Of a stretch of DNA of 64,000 nt, positions 33,557 through 42,425 are shown one piece after another; position 1 is the stretch's first letter; every line of letters begins with the position of its first letter. Source of the stretch: Amycolatopsis balhimycina FH 1894 (GTDB lineage: Bacteria; Actinomycetota; Actinomycetes; Mycobacteriales; Pseudonocardiaceae). A program made the translations under genes and the position numbers. The stretch lies in assembly GCF_000384295.1 (NCBI RefSeq), contig NZ_KB913037.1, positions 3,163 through 67,162 of the forward strand. Direction: 5' to 3'. The notes beneath the pieces were generated by a model that was not told the DNA's origin, did not search any database, and saw only the letters and a list, made by a program, of their open reading frames with translations.

Positions 33557-36142
33557 ATGGATGTGGTCGTCCCTTCGCAGTCGTCCGGGAACGCCAGGCA
33601 CTGCCACGCGCTGCGTCTCCGGCTCGAGACCCCGCCCGACGCCGGGACACTCGCCAAGCGCTTCGCGAGCTTCGCCGAGCCCGGTGCGCTCTGGGCCGAG
33701 CGTGTCCCCTTCGCCGGCGATGATCCGGCCGGCTGCCGCCGCCGTGCCCGCGAGCTGGCCCGGCCCGTCGATGCCCGTCGCGGTGCACGAGCCGCCCTGA
33801 TCGAATACTCCGACGGCCGGGCCGACCTGGTGGTCGTCGCGCACCGGGCCGCGTTCGACGGCCTGGCGTTGCGGCTGCTCGCCGCCGCGACGCTCGACGG
33901 CGGACCGGCGCCCGCGCGGGCCGAGGGCCGCGCACGGCCGTCCGAAGCCGACCACGTACCCGCTTGGGGACTGGGTGACCGAAGGCTCGGCCACGACGAG
34001 CCGGCCGAATTCCGGGTCACGTTGCCGTCCGGCACCGACCGGGACCCCGAGCGCTGGGAGGCGGCGCTCGCCGCGGTCCTCACCCGGTACGAACCGGGGG
34101 AACCGCCCGGGCGGCCCGCCGGCGCGGGCGTGCTCTTCGATCTCGACGGCGAAGGAGAGTACGTGCCTTGTCTGGCACCCCCGTTCCCGCTGACCGTCAC
34201 GGTCGGCCGTGGCACGGGCGGCACGGCCGAGCTGCGGTGCCAGTACCGGCCCGGCCGCGTGAGCCCGCCGGTCGCCGCCCAGTTCGTCCGGCATCTGATC
34301 GAGGCCCACCGGAGTGCGGGGGCCGGCATCTTCGACGCGGCAGAGCGAGAACGCGTGCTGGCGCTGGGACGCCCGTCGCGCGTCCTGACGAGCACGCCGC
34401 GCCGCATTCCGGAGGTGTTCGCCGAGCGTGCTGCCGAACGGCCCGACGCGATCGCATTGTCCGATGAGGACGGTCAGGTCACCTACGCCGAGCTCGACCG
34501 GTGGTCCGACCGGCTCGCCAACGGCCTGCGCGCGGCCGGGGTGGGCACCGGCGCCCTCGTCGGTGTCTGTCTCGACCGGTCGGCGGAGCTGGTGGCGGTC
34601 CTGCTCGCCGTGCTCAAGGCGGGTGCCGCCTACGTGCCGCTCGATCCGGCCTATCCGGCCGAGCGCCTCGCCTACACGGTCGAGGACGCACGACTCGCCG
34701 TCGTGATCACCACGCACACCGGGTTTCCCGGCTGCCGGGGAGTACGGGTGCTGACACCCGGGTCGGTCGCCGAGCCGGGCGACACCGGCCGCCCGCCCGC
34801 CGTCGGCACCGGTCCGGAGGAAGCGGCGTACGTCATCTACACCTCGGGCTCCACCGGCAGGCCCAAGGGGGTGCTCGTCTCGCACGTCAACGTCGTCGCG
34901 CTGGTGGACGCCACCCGGGACGACTTCGCACTCGGCGCCGCCGACGTGTGGACGTTCTTTCACTCCATCGCGTTCGACTTCTCGGTCTGGGAGATCTGGG
35001 GCTGCCTGCTCACGGGCGGCCATCTCGTCGTCGTCCCGTACTGGGTGTCGCGGTCGCCGGAACAGGTTCACGAGCTGCTGGCCGAGCGCGGGGTCACCGT
35101 GCTGAGCCAGACGCCGTCGGCGTTCGCGCCGCTCGCGGAGGTGGACCGCACGCGCCACGAGCGGCTGCCGGTCCGGCTGGTGGTCTTCGGGGGTGAGCCG
35201 CTGGACACCAGGAGCCTGCTGCCGTGGCTGGACCGGTACCCCGAGACCCGCTGCCGCCTGGTGAACATGTTCGGCATCACCGAGACCACGGTGCACGTCA
35301 CCGCGGAGACCATCACGCGGTGGCACGCTCTCACCGGGTCGAGGTCGGTCGGCAGGCCGATCCCCGGCTGGCGGGTGTCCGTGCTGGACGAACGCGGGCG
35401 GCTCGTCCCGCCGGGCGTGGCGGGCGAGATCCACGTCGCCGGCAGCGGCGTCGCGCTCGGTTATCTGCACCGGCCCCGGCTGACCGGGGAACGGTTCCCG
35501 CGCGATCCCTTCGGCGCCGGGCGGATGTATCGCACCGGTGACCGCGGACGGCTGCGGCCGGACGGCGTGCTGGAGCACCTCGGCCGCCTCGACAACCAGG
35601 TCAAGCTGCGCGGGTTCCGCATCGAGCTGGACGAGATCCGGTCCGTGCTGGTGGAATGCGCCGGGGTGGTGGCGGCCGCGGTCACGCTGCACCGGGCCGA
35701 CGCGGCGGCCGCCGCCACCGACCGGCTCGACGCGTATGTCGTGCTCTCGGAGGGGACCACGGCGGCGGTGCGGGAACGGATCGGCCGTATCCTGCCGGAC
35801 CACATGGTGCCGGCGACCGTCACCGCGCTGCCCGCGCTTCCGATGACCGCCAACGGGAAAGTGGACCTCGCCGCGCTCCCCGGGCCCGCCGCGCCGGAAC
35901 CCGGGGCCGAGGACGAACCTCCGGCCGGGGACGACCTCACCGGTGAGCTGCTGGCGGTGTGGCGGCAGGTGCTCGGCTCCGCCGTCGGCGCGACCGACAG
36001 TTTTTGGGAACTGGGCGGGAATTCACTGCTCGCCATGCGGATCGCGGCGGCCATGCGCGAGCGCGGGCTGCCGCCACTGCATCCGCGTGCGCTCTACCTC
36101 AACCCCACGGTGCGCGCGCTGGCGGCCGCGCTGCGGTCCTGA
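33557..36142 (+). CDS. Free-standing Thr-activating A-PCP protein with degenerate condensation-like N-terminus (RamD/EndD-like)
   Basis: 861 residues. Residues 1-275 look like a worn condensation domain; the HHxxxDG motif has become HRAAFDG, losing the catalytic second His. The A domain (285-770) has [26 protein letters not shown] and NGKVD, and reads DFWSVGMVHK, a Thr code identical to module 12. The PCP (785-850) has GGNSL. A lone Thr-specific A-PCP next to a synthetase whose module 8 lacks an A domain is the ramoplanin/enduracidin arrangement, in which this protein supplies Thr8 in trans. AGGGAG abuts the ATG at 33557, so the in-frame GTG at 33563 (spacing six) may be the true start. Confidence 0.92.
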   Translation: MDVVVPSQSSGNARHCHALRLRLETPPDAGTLAKRFASFAEPGALWAERVPFAGDDPAGCRRRARELARPVDARRGARAALIEYSDGRADLVVVAHRAAFDGLALRLLAAATLDGGPAPARAEGRARPSEADHVPAWGLGDRRLGHDEPAEFRVTLPSGTDRDPERWEAALAAVLTRYEPGEPPGRPAGAGVLFDLDGEGEYVPCLAPPFPLTVTVGRGTGGTAELRCQYRPGRVSPPVAAQFVRHLIEAHRSAGAGIFDAAERERVLALGRPSRVLTSTPRRIPEVFAERAAERPDAIALSDEDGQVTYAELDRWSDRLANGLRAAGVGTGALVGVCLDRSAELVAVLLAVLKAGAAYVPLDPAYPAERLAYTVEDARLAVVITTHTGFPGCRGVRVLTPGSVAEPGDTGRPPAVGTGPEEAAYVIYTSGSTGRPKGVLVSHVNVVALVDATRDDFALGAADVWTFFHSIAFDFSVWEIWGCLLTGGHLVVVPYWVSRSPEQVHELLAERGVTVLSQTPSAFAPLAEVDRTRHERLPVRLVVFGGEPLDTRSLLPWLDRYPETRCRLVNMFGITETTVHVTAETITRWHALTGSRSVGRPIPGWRVSVLDERGRLVPPGVAGEIHVAGSGVALGYLHRPRLTGERFPRDPFGAGRMYRTGDRGRLRPDGVLEHLGRLDNQVKLRGFRIELDEIRSVLVECAGVVAAAVTLHRADAAAAATDRLDAYVVLSEGTTAAVRERIGRILPDHMVPATVTALPALPMTANGKVDLAALPGPAAPEPGAEDEPPAGDDLTGELLAVWRQVLGSAVGATDSFWELGGNSLLAMRIAAAMRERGLPPLHPRALYLNPTVRALAAALRS

Positions 36143-36389
36143 GAGCCTGTTTGGGCACTTTTCTCGGCCGGTGCGGTATGGCGCCCGCGGCGATGCGCAC
36201 GCTTCTTTTCGGAGAAGTAATTGATCACACGGAAGTCAGGATCGATTCCGTGCGTGTCGCGTGGACGGAATGGAATCGTCGCGATACCGGAAACGCTCGT
36301 CAAAACCGGCGGCGGCCACCGCGGGGGAAAGTTCGGTGGCTATTCCGGCCGGCTACCTGAGGTCTGCAACCATGGCTTGAGGCGCGTCG
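36143..36389. other. Intergenic region between convergent genes
   Basis: It separates the A-PCP gene from the response regulator on the other strand. I see one weak inverted repeat (CACGGAA at 36228-36234 with TTCCGTG at 36246-36252) that might help termination. No coding sequence or other signal stands out. Confidence 0.4.
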
Positions 36390-37055
36390 TCACGTGGCAC
36401 TGTGGACGATGCGGTTTTCCCAGGCCCACGCGGCGATCCCGACCCGGTTGCGCACCCCGAGCTTGGTCTGGATGCCGGAGATGTGGCTCTTGACCGTGCT
36501 GAGGGAGATGAACAGCTCGGCGGCGATCTCCCGGTTGGTGAGACCCCGCGCGACGGTCCGCACGACCTCGATCTCCCGTTCGGACAGCGACATCTCCTGC
36601 GCCGGTACGGCGTGCGACACGTCGCCGGTGCTGTTCAGGTGCTTCAACAGCCGGAGCGTGACCGAAGGGGAGACCAGCGCCTCGCCGTCATGGGCGGCGC
36701 GCACCGCCTCGATGAGCAGGGTGGGCCCGGCATCCTTGAGGACGAATCCGACCGCGCCACCGCGCAGAGCCCCGTAGACGTACTCGTCGAGATCGAACGT
36801 GGTGACCACGACAACCCGCATCGGATCGGCCGTCCCGGGACCCGCCAAGGCGCGGGCGACCTGGATGCCGTCGAGCTTGGGCATCCTGATGTCCACCAGG
36901 CACACGTCCGGCCGCAGCCGCCTGGCCATGGCGATCGCCTCGGCACCGTCCTCGGCTTCCCCGACGACTTCGATGTCGGGCTGGTCCTCCAGGAGCAGCC
37001 GCAGGCCGGCGCGGATCATCGCCTGGTCGTCGGCGAGCAGGACCTTGATGGTCAT
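36390..37055 (-). CDS. NarL/LuxR-family response regulator
   Basis: 221 residues. The N-terminal receiver has the acidic pair in LLADDQ, the phospho-acceptor Asp55 in CLVDIRMP and the conserved Lys in FVLKDAG. The C-terminal LuxR-type helix-turn-helix begins at LSEREIEVVRTVARGLTN. It would be phosphorylated by the kinase encoded just upstream and bind DNA in the cluster. The ATG at 37055 overlaps the kinase stop (ATGA) and AGGGAG lies inside the kinase gene; the longer open frame upstream is the kinase region read in another frame. A similar pair sits at this place in the ramoplanin and enduracidin clusters, so control of the peptide genes is likely but not shown. Confidence 0.93.
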   Translation of the reverse strand: MTIKVLLADDQAMIRAGLRLLLEDQPDIEVVGEAEDGAEAIAMARRLRPDVCLVDIRMPKLDGIQVARALAGPGTADPMRVVVVTTFDLDEYVYGALRGGAVGFVLKDAGPTLLIEAVRAAHDGEALVSPSVTLRLLKHLNSTGDVSHAVPAQEMSLSEREIEVVRTVARGLTNREIAAELFISLSTVKSHISGIQTKLGVRNRVGIAAWAWENRIVHSAT

Positions 37056-38188
37056 CGGGGCTCCCTGGTGGGGATGGGCAGCGTGGTCCGCACGGACCAG
37101 CCGGCCCCCGACGGCCGGGGACCGGCGGACAGCGAGCCGCCGAGCGTCTCCACCCGTTCGCGCATCCCGATCAGACCGTACCCCCCGCGGTGATGGGGGC
37201 GGGCGGAGCCCGGCGGGGCGTCGTCGACGACCTCGACGGTGACGCCCTCGGTGTCGCGGCCGACGGTCACGTCGACCGAACGGGCGTGGGGGGCGTGCCG
37301 CAGCACGTTCGTCAGCGCCTCCTGGACAATCCGGTACACGGTGCTGGTCACCTCGGGCGGCCAGTCCGGCTCGTCGTCGGGAACGCTCAGCCGGACCTGC
37401 GCACACTGTTTGCCGAACCGCTCGACCAGCGCACTCAGCCCCTCCGGTCCCGGCGATGCGGGGGCCACGTCCTCGGTGTCACGCAACAGTTCGACGACGC
37501 GGCGCATCGCGATCATGGCGTCGGAGCCCGCGGCCTCGATCTCGGTCAGCGACTCCGAAACCTTTTCCGGGTTTCGCCGCGCGACGACCTGGGCGGCCTG
37601 CGACTGGATCAGCATCCCGGTGATGTGGTGGGCCACGATGTCGTGCAGTTCCCTGGCGAGCTCCAGCCGTTCGGCCCGGCGCACCCGGTCGGCGGCCGCC
37701 CGTGCTTTGGCGTCGAGCAGCCGCAGCGCAAGCCCGGCCGCGAGCCCCGCCAGCCAGGTCGCGGCGGCGATGGCGGGTACGGCCGACGTCGGCCCGGCGG
37801 CGAGCTGAGCGGCGATCACCACCAGCCCGGCGCCCACGATGAGACCGGCCCGGACCGGCGCCAGCGTCCTGACCGCCGAGCCGATGAGCACCGCGAGGCC
37901 GAGCGCCGTGGCAGGCCCCGGTTCGGCGGGAAGACGGCCGGCGAACAGCATTCCGAGCAGAACCGCGAGTGCCGCGACCGCCAGGCCCGCGACCGCGGTC
38001 CAGGTCCGCTCCCGGCGGCGCGCGACCGCGAGCCCGCACACCACCGCGGCGGCGATGGCGCCCGGAACCCAGGACGCGCCACCCCAGCTCCTCGCGAGGG
38101 CGAAGGCTTGGAGGACGATCGCGCCGAGGAAGAGGATGCCGAGCCCGGCGTCGGAAGCGACCTTGACCCAGCGGTCCGGAATGGTCAC
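37052..38188 (-). CDS. Two-component sensor histidine kinase
   Basis: 378 residues. The first 155 hold several hydrophobic segments (around 14-32, 43-56, 64-84, 93-108 and 115-152) forming a membrane sensor with no clear extracellular domain. A HisKA_3 dimerisation domain follows with the phospho-acceptor His182 in ARELHDIVAHH, then an HATPase domain with RIVQEALTNVLRHA and GGYGLIGMRERVE. The GTG start at 38188 gives the expected length; the ribosome binding site is weak. It is translated ahead of and coupled to the response regulator. It probably senses a membrane or cell-wall signal. Its sensor half is clearly related to the small membrane protein encoded upstream. Confidence 0.9.
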   Translation of the reverse strand: MTIPDRWVKVASDAGLGILFLGAIVLQAFALARSWGGASWVPGAIAAAVVCGLAVARRRERTWTAVAGLAVAALAVLLGMLFAGRLPAEPGPATALGLAVLIGSAVRTLAPVRAGLIVGAGLVVIAAQLAAGPTSAVPAIAAATWLAGLAAGLALRLLDAKARAAADRVRRAERLELARELHDIVAHHITGMLIQSQAAQVVARRNPEKVSESLTEIEAAGSDAMIAMRRVVELLRDTEDVAPASPGPEGLSALVERFGKQCAQVRLSVPDDEPDWPPEVTSTVYRIVQEALTNVLRHAPHARSVDVTVGRDTEGVTVEVVDDAPPGSARPHHRGGYGLIGMRERVETLGGSLSAGPRPSGAGWSVRTTLPIPTREPR

Positions 38189-38316
38189 GTCGGTCAGATT
38201 ACCAAATCGCCGTCCGGCGGCCGTGCCGCTCAGCGGACCGCCGGACGGCACGACGGGGGCGGCTCGCGGGTCGGCGGGCCGGGCGGATTCGGTGCTGTGC
38301 GGGTCTTCGCGCACGG

Positions 38317-38856
38317 TTACCGCTGGGGCGAACCGGACGACCAGGAGGAGCGCCGCGCCGGGCCGTTGGCCCGTGAGGCGCGGTCGACGGCCCGCAGCGA
38401 CAGTCCCAGCACAAGGGCGCCGGCCATGCCCATCGTGGCCAGGTACGTCACCGCGGTCCGCCCGTCGACCCAGGCGCCGATGGTCACCAGGACGCCGCCG
38501 AGGGCAATGCCGGTGGCCGGCCCGAGGGGGAGCGTCCGGAGTGCGGAGCCGACGAGCACCGCCATGGCCAGCGCCGTGATGGGCGCGGGTTCCTGGGGCA
38601 TGGAGTGGCCGGTGACGATGGACACCACGACGGCGACGGCGGTGACGGCCACGCCCGCTCCGGCGATCAGCGTCTTCTGCCGTTCGCGCAGGAGGGCCAG
38701 CGCGCACACCACCACCGAGACGACCGAACCGAACACCCAGGACGCGCCGCCCCAGCTGTCCATGAGCATGTACGCCGTGAAGACGATCCCCGCGGTGAAC
38801 ACGGCGCCGAGCCCGACGTTGACCATCATTCCCGCTGGTCGATCCGCTGAAGTCAT
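38317..38856 (-). CDS. Membrane protein paralogous to the kinase sensor domain
   Basis: 179 residues with about five hydrophobic segments and no catalytic domain. It lines up with the membrane half of the histidine kinase encoded next: DSWGGASWV against RSWGGASWV, a basic loop RERQK against RRRER, then AMAVLVGSALRTL against GLAVLIGSAVRTL. It therefore looks like a duplicated sensor that never had, or has lost, the kinase part. It lies 128 bases upstream of the kinase on the same strand and may be co-transcribed. It might form mixed complexes with the kinase or act in self-protection; nothing in the sequence decides. Confidence 0.8.
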   Translation of the reverse strand: MTSADRPAGMMVNVGLGAVFTAGIVFTAYMLMDSWGGASWVFGSVVSVVVCALALLRERQKTLIAGAGVAVTAVAVVVSIVTGHSMPQEPAPITALAMAVLVGSALRTLPLGPATGIALGGVLVTIGAWVDGRTAVTYLATMGMAGALVLGLSLRAVDRASRANGPARRSSWSSGSPQR

Positions 38857-38967
38857 GCGGCTCAGAGTAGGAAGCGCGGGCGCGGGGGCGAACCGGCCGA
38901 AAGTACAGGAGAGCGCCTGACAGCCGTGCTTTCGGCCGGTATTCGACGCCGCTCCGGCCCTCGTCGC

Positions 38968-40668
38968 CTATCCCCGGCTCCGGGCCCGGTCCGGGACGCC
39001 AAGCGCGGACAGTCCCAGCGGACGGCCGTCGAGGCTGTGCGCGACGGCGCAGTCGAACAGACGCTGCTCCACGTCGTCGCGTTCGGCCGGGGTGAGCACC
39101 GCCGGGCCGCCCATCCGCTCGGTCAGCCGGTCCAGCACGCCCAGCACCGCGGCATCGCCGTGGCGTTCGCCGCCGTGCCACCACACCGCGAGGACGGAGG
39201 CGGCGGCGAGGACCGCGGTGTACCGGTCGGCCAGGGCGAACGCGGCGGGCGACGCGTCGATCGTGATGTCCGCGGGCCCGAGCGCGGCGCACCCGTCCCG
39301 CAGCTTTCGCAGCTCCTGCTCACAGCGCACCGTGAAGCGCCGCACGGGATCCGAGCCGGGCCGTGACCCGGCAGCCGCCATCTCGGTGAGCGCGCCGATG
39401 ATGCCGTCGTGCTTGGGCATGCCTGCGCTCAGCCGGTCGAGGGAGAGCGCGGGCAGGTCGCCGCCGACGTCGAACAGCGACGGCGCGGTGGACGGGTCGG
39501 CCAGCCACGATTTCCTGGCCAGCCGGGGGAGTTGTGGAAGCAACGTCACCAGCGCGGCCGCGAGCGACACGTGGGCGAAAGTGGCAGGCGTGACGTCCCT
39601 GGCCAGCTTCTGGAACATCGCGTACGGGCCCCGCCGGAGGTAGGACCGGGCGCCCAGCACCGCGCGCAGGTCCTCGAACGCGTCCAGCGCGATCCGCGCG
39701 GTCAGGTACTTCGCGGCCGGGGCGTAGACGGCCATGGTCTCCGGCTCCAGGTGCAGCGAGCGCAGGATCACGGCCGAGAACGCGTCCACGGCGAGCAGGT
39801 CGGCGTAGGCACGGGCGATCACTGCACGCACGTACGGCAGGTCGGCGGCCGTGCCGCCGTAGAGGTGGCGCTCGAGGGCGCACCGGATGGCCAGCCGCAG
39901 CGCGGTTTCCAACGGCCCGGCGAACATCGCGCCTGCCACCGATCGGGTGACCTGGTAGGAGCGCAACGCCACCTCGATGCCCTGGCCGGGGGAGCCGATC
40001 AGGGCATCGCCCGGAATGGGGCTGCGGTCGAACGCCACGCCGCCGAGCTGCACGCCCCGCATGCCGGAGCTGGGGAAGCGCGGCAGGTCCCGCAGCCCCG
40101 TGATCGGCCGGTCGCCCCGCAGGACGAGGAACTGGCTGTGACTACGGCTCCCCGGTGCCGATCCGGTACGGGCGAACAGCACCATCGCCTCAGCTCGCCG
40201 CAGGTTCGTCACGATCTCCTTGCGGCCGGAAAGCAGCCAGCCCCCGCCGCCGGGCCGGGCGACGCATTCGGCGTGCGCGAAGTCGTTGCCGTGTGCCAGT
40301 TCGTGGAAGGCGGCGGCGACCCGGCCGTTCGCCAGCAACAGGCCGGCCGTGCGGCGCCGCTGGTCCTCGTTGCCGGCGGTCCAGATGTTGACGGACGCGA
40401 TGAGGGAGCTGAAGCCGTAGCCGAGGCCGAGGCACGGGTCTCGCCGCCACACCGTGCGCAGGATTTCGGCGAGCCGGTCGGCGCGTTCCCACCGGCCTCC
40501 GTAGGCCACCGGAACGAACTCGGCGTTCAGGCCATACCGGTCCAGCACCCGCTCGCCCTCGGCGAGCATCTCCTGGCGCTCGTCGGCGGCGAGGACCGCC
40601 GCGTGCCCCACCGGGTTCCGGTCGTCCCAGGCGTCCCCCAACAGCGCGTCCAGCTCGGCCGCGCTCAT
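38968..40668 (-). CDS. Acyl-CoA dehydrogenase-like flavoprotein (second of pair)
   Basis: 566 residues, longer than the usual 380-400. The middle keeps the acyl-CoA dehydrogenase pattern (an AAFHELAHGNDF stretch at the flavin site, SGRKEIVTNLRRA, LGGVAFDRSPIP, an ATG-free helical C-half) with about 170 extra residues at the end. The usual TEPxxGSD motif is much altered. In the ramoplanin and enduracidin clusters two such genes stand beside the acyl ligase and are thought to desaturate the fatty acyl chain to a dienoyl group. The ATG overlaps the stop of the upstream dehydrogenase (ATGA). It would act on carrier-bound or CoA-bound acyl groups in the cytosol. Confidence 0.85.
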   Translation of the reverse strand: MSAAELDALLGDAWDDRNPVGHAAVLAADERQEMLAEGERVLDRYGLNAEFVPVAYGGRWERADRLAEILRTVWRRDPCLGLGYGFSSLIASVNIWTAGNEDQRRRTAGLLLANGRVAAAFHELAHGNDFAHAECVARPGGGGWLLSGRKEIVTNLRRAEAMVLFARTGSAPGSRSHSQFLVLRGDRPITGLRDLPRFPSSGMRGVQLGGVAFDRSPIPGDALIGSPGQGIEVALRSYQVTRSVAGAMFAGPLETALRLAIRCALERHLYGGTAADLPYVRAVIARAYADLLAVDAFSAVILRSLHLEPETMAVYAPAAKYLTARIALDAFEDLRAVLGARSYLRRGPYAMFQKLARDVTPATFAHVSLAAALVTLLPQLPRLARKSWLADPSTAPSLFDVGGDLPALSLDRLSAGMPKHDGIIGALTEMAAAGSRPGSDPVRRFTVRCEQELRKLRDGCAALGPADITIDASPAAFALADRYTAVLAAASVLAVWWHGGERHGDAAVLGVLDRLTERMGGPAVLTPAERDDVEQRLFDCAVAHSLDGRPLGLSALGVPDRARSRG

Positions 40669-42425
40669 GTCCGGCCCGCCGGGGCCCGGAGTGCCGGTGC
40701 GCCGAACGGGGTGACCGGGGCACCGGTACGGGCGGCCTCGGCCACGTGTACCGCGATCGCGTCGTCGATCCGATCGTCTCCCCTTTCCGGGGCGGGCACC
40801 GGGATCCGCAGCGTGACGGCGAGCCTGGCCCGCAGTGCGCGGAGCGCGGCTCGGACCCAAAGACCGTCCTCCCACAGCGGTTCCCCACCGTGCCGGTGCC
40901 GCTCGGCCGACCACGTGTGCAGGCACGCGGCGCCCGCGTAGCAGAGTTCGTACGCGCCGGCGAGCTCGTACGCGGCCATCGGCGGACGGGCGGCCGGAGT
41001 CACCGCGGCCATCAGTTCGTGGACGTCCCCGGTGGTGGCGGCGAAGGCGGTGGCGTGTGCCGCGAGCCCGTCCGGAGCGGTCCCGGCGGCGATCGAGCGG
41101 GCCAGGGCGGGAAGGGACTGCACCACCGAGCATCCCTGCCGGGACAGCAGCGTGAGCGCGCCGCGGTCGAGCGGGCCAGGGGGACACCCGACCGCCGCCG
41201 CCTTCGCCAGCCCATCCGCGTCCACGGTGCCGGCGGCGAACTCCCTCGCCAGGCGCGGGAACTGCTGCACCAGCGCGGCGCGGTTCACCGGCGTGCTGCC
41301 GTCGAACACCGAGACGATCTGGTGATCCCGCCCGACCTTCTGGAACGCGCCGTGCGCGTATACGCCGGTGAGGAAGGACCGCGCGCCCAGCAGCTCGGCC
41401 AGCTCGCCGATCACCGAGTCGACCAGGGCGGGCGCCACGGCCTTGACCACGGCGGAGACCACGCTCATCTCGCCGGTCATGGCGTGAATGGCGCGGCTGC
41501 CGACCATGGCCGCCGCCTCCGCGGCGGCCAGCAGCGCGGAACACCGGCCGAGGGTGGCCCGCGGGCGGGCGCGATCCAGCAGCGGGCGGCGCTGGATGAT
41601 CCGCTCCGCGGCGAAGATCGCGGCGAGCCGCAGTGCGTGCTCGCCCGCGCCGAGCGACAGGGCCGCGCACAGGGTCCGGGTGAGCTGGAGCGCACGCAGC
41701 ACGGTTTCGATCCCGGTGCCCTCCGCGCCCAGCAACGCACCGGAGGGCAGCGTCGCGTCGAGGAAGGCGATCCCGGAGATGTCGACGCCGCGGATGCCGT
41801 GCGTGGGTTCCTTGGGCAATGTTCGCCACGTGCCGGGAGCGAGCGCGGATTTGTCCACGAGGAAAAGGCTCTGCCCGCGTCCGGTGCCCGCCTCGCCGGT
41901 ACGGGCCAGTACGGTCAGGTACCGGGCCCTGGTGGCGTTGTTGATGGGCCACTTCACCCCGTCGAGCCGGTAGCCGCGGTCCCGCGCGGTCGCGGTCACC
42001 GTCCCGTTGAGCAGATCGCTGCCGTGGTCCGGCTCGGAGAGCGCCCAGGCGACCTGGGCGCCCGTCAGGATCCCGGTCGCGGTGGTGGCGGCCTGCTCGG
42101 CGTCGCCCGCGATCCAGACGGAGGCGGCTCCGAGGTAGGTCTTGCCGTGCGCGACCACGGTGCTCAGGTCGCGCCTGGCCACCGTGCGCCACAGGCGCAG
42201 CAGCACCTCGTGGTCCTCGGCCTCGCCACCCCATTCGGCGGGGACGTAGTACGCAGGCAGGCCGAAGGCATCCAGCCGGTCGGTGAAGGGAGCCGGGAAC
42301 TCCTCGGTGGCGTCCAGTTCGGCGATCCGGCTGTCCTCCGTCCCGCCGGGGCCGTGAGCGGCGACGTCGGCCAAGGCAGCGTCCAGGGCGGCCTCGATCT
42401 CCGTGCCGGCACGGGTGGACGTCAC
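40665..42425 (-). CDS. Acyl-CoA dehydrogenase-like flavoprotein (first of pair)
   Basis: 586 residues. It has ALSEPDHGSD, close to the family motif at the flavin site, then GVKWPINNATRARY and DISGIAFLDATLP, and a long extra C-terminal region also seen in its partner. The GTG start at 42425 overlaps the stop of the ligase gene (GTGA). With its neighbour it probably introduces double bonds into the fatty acid that caps the peptide. Because this copy keeps the canonical motif better, it may be the one acting at the alpha-beta position, but the sequence does not assign the order. Confidence 0.88.
   Translation of the reverse strand: MTSTRAGTEIEAALDAALADVAAHGPGGTEDSRIAELDATEEFPAPFTDRLDAFGLPAYYVPAEWGGEAEDHEVLLRLWRTVARRDLSTVVAHGKTYLGAASVWIAGDAEQAATTATGILTGAQVAWALSEPDHGSDLLNGTVTATARDRGYRLDGVKWPINNATRARYLTVLARTGEAGTGRGQSLFLVDKSALAPGTWRTLPKEPTHGIRGVDISGIAFLDATLPSGALLGAEGTGIETVLRALQLTRTLCAALSLGAGEHALRLAAIFAAERIIQRRPLLDRARPRATLGRCSALLAAAEAAAMVGSRAIHAMTGEMSVVSAVVKAVAPALVDSVIGELAELLGARSFLTGVYAHGAFQKVGRDHQIVSVFDGSTPVNRAALVQQFPRLAREFAAGTVDADGLAKAAAVGCPPGPLDRGALTLLSRQGCSVVQSLPALARSIAAGTAPDGLAAHATAFAATTGDVHELMAAVTPAARPPMAAYELAGAYELCYAGAACLHTWSAERHRHGGEPLWEDGLWVRAALRALRARLAVTLRIPVPAPERGDDRIDDAIAVHVAEAARTGAPVTPFGAPALRAPAGRT

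Noticed and set aside
37056..37406. N-terminal extension of the response regulator to base 37406
   Set aside because: The added residues are the kinase gene read in another frame; the ATG at 37055 has a ribosome binding site and gives a standard receiver start.
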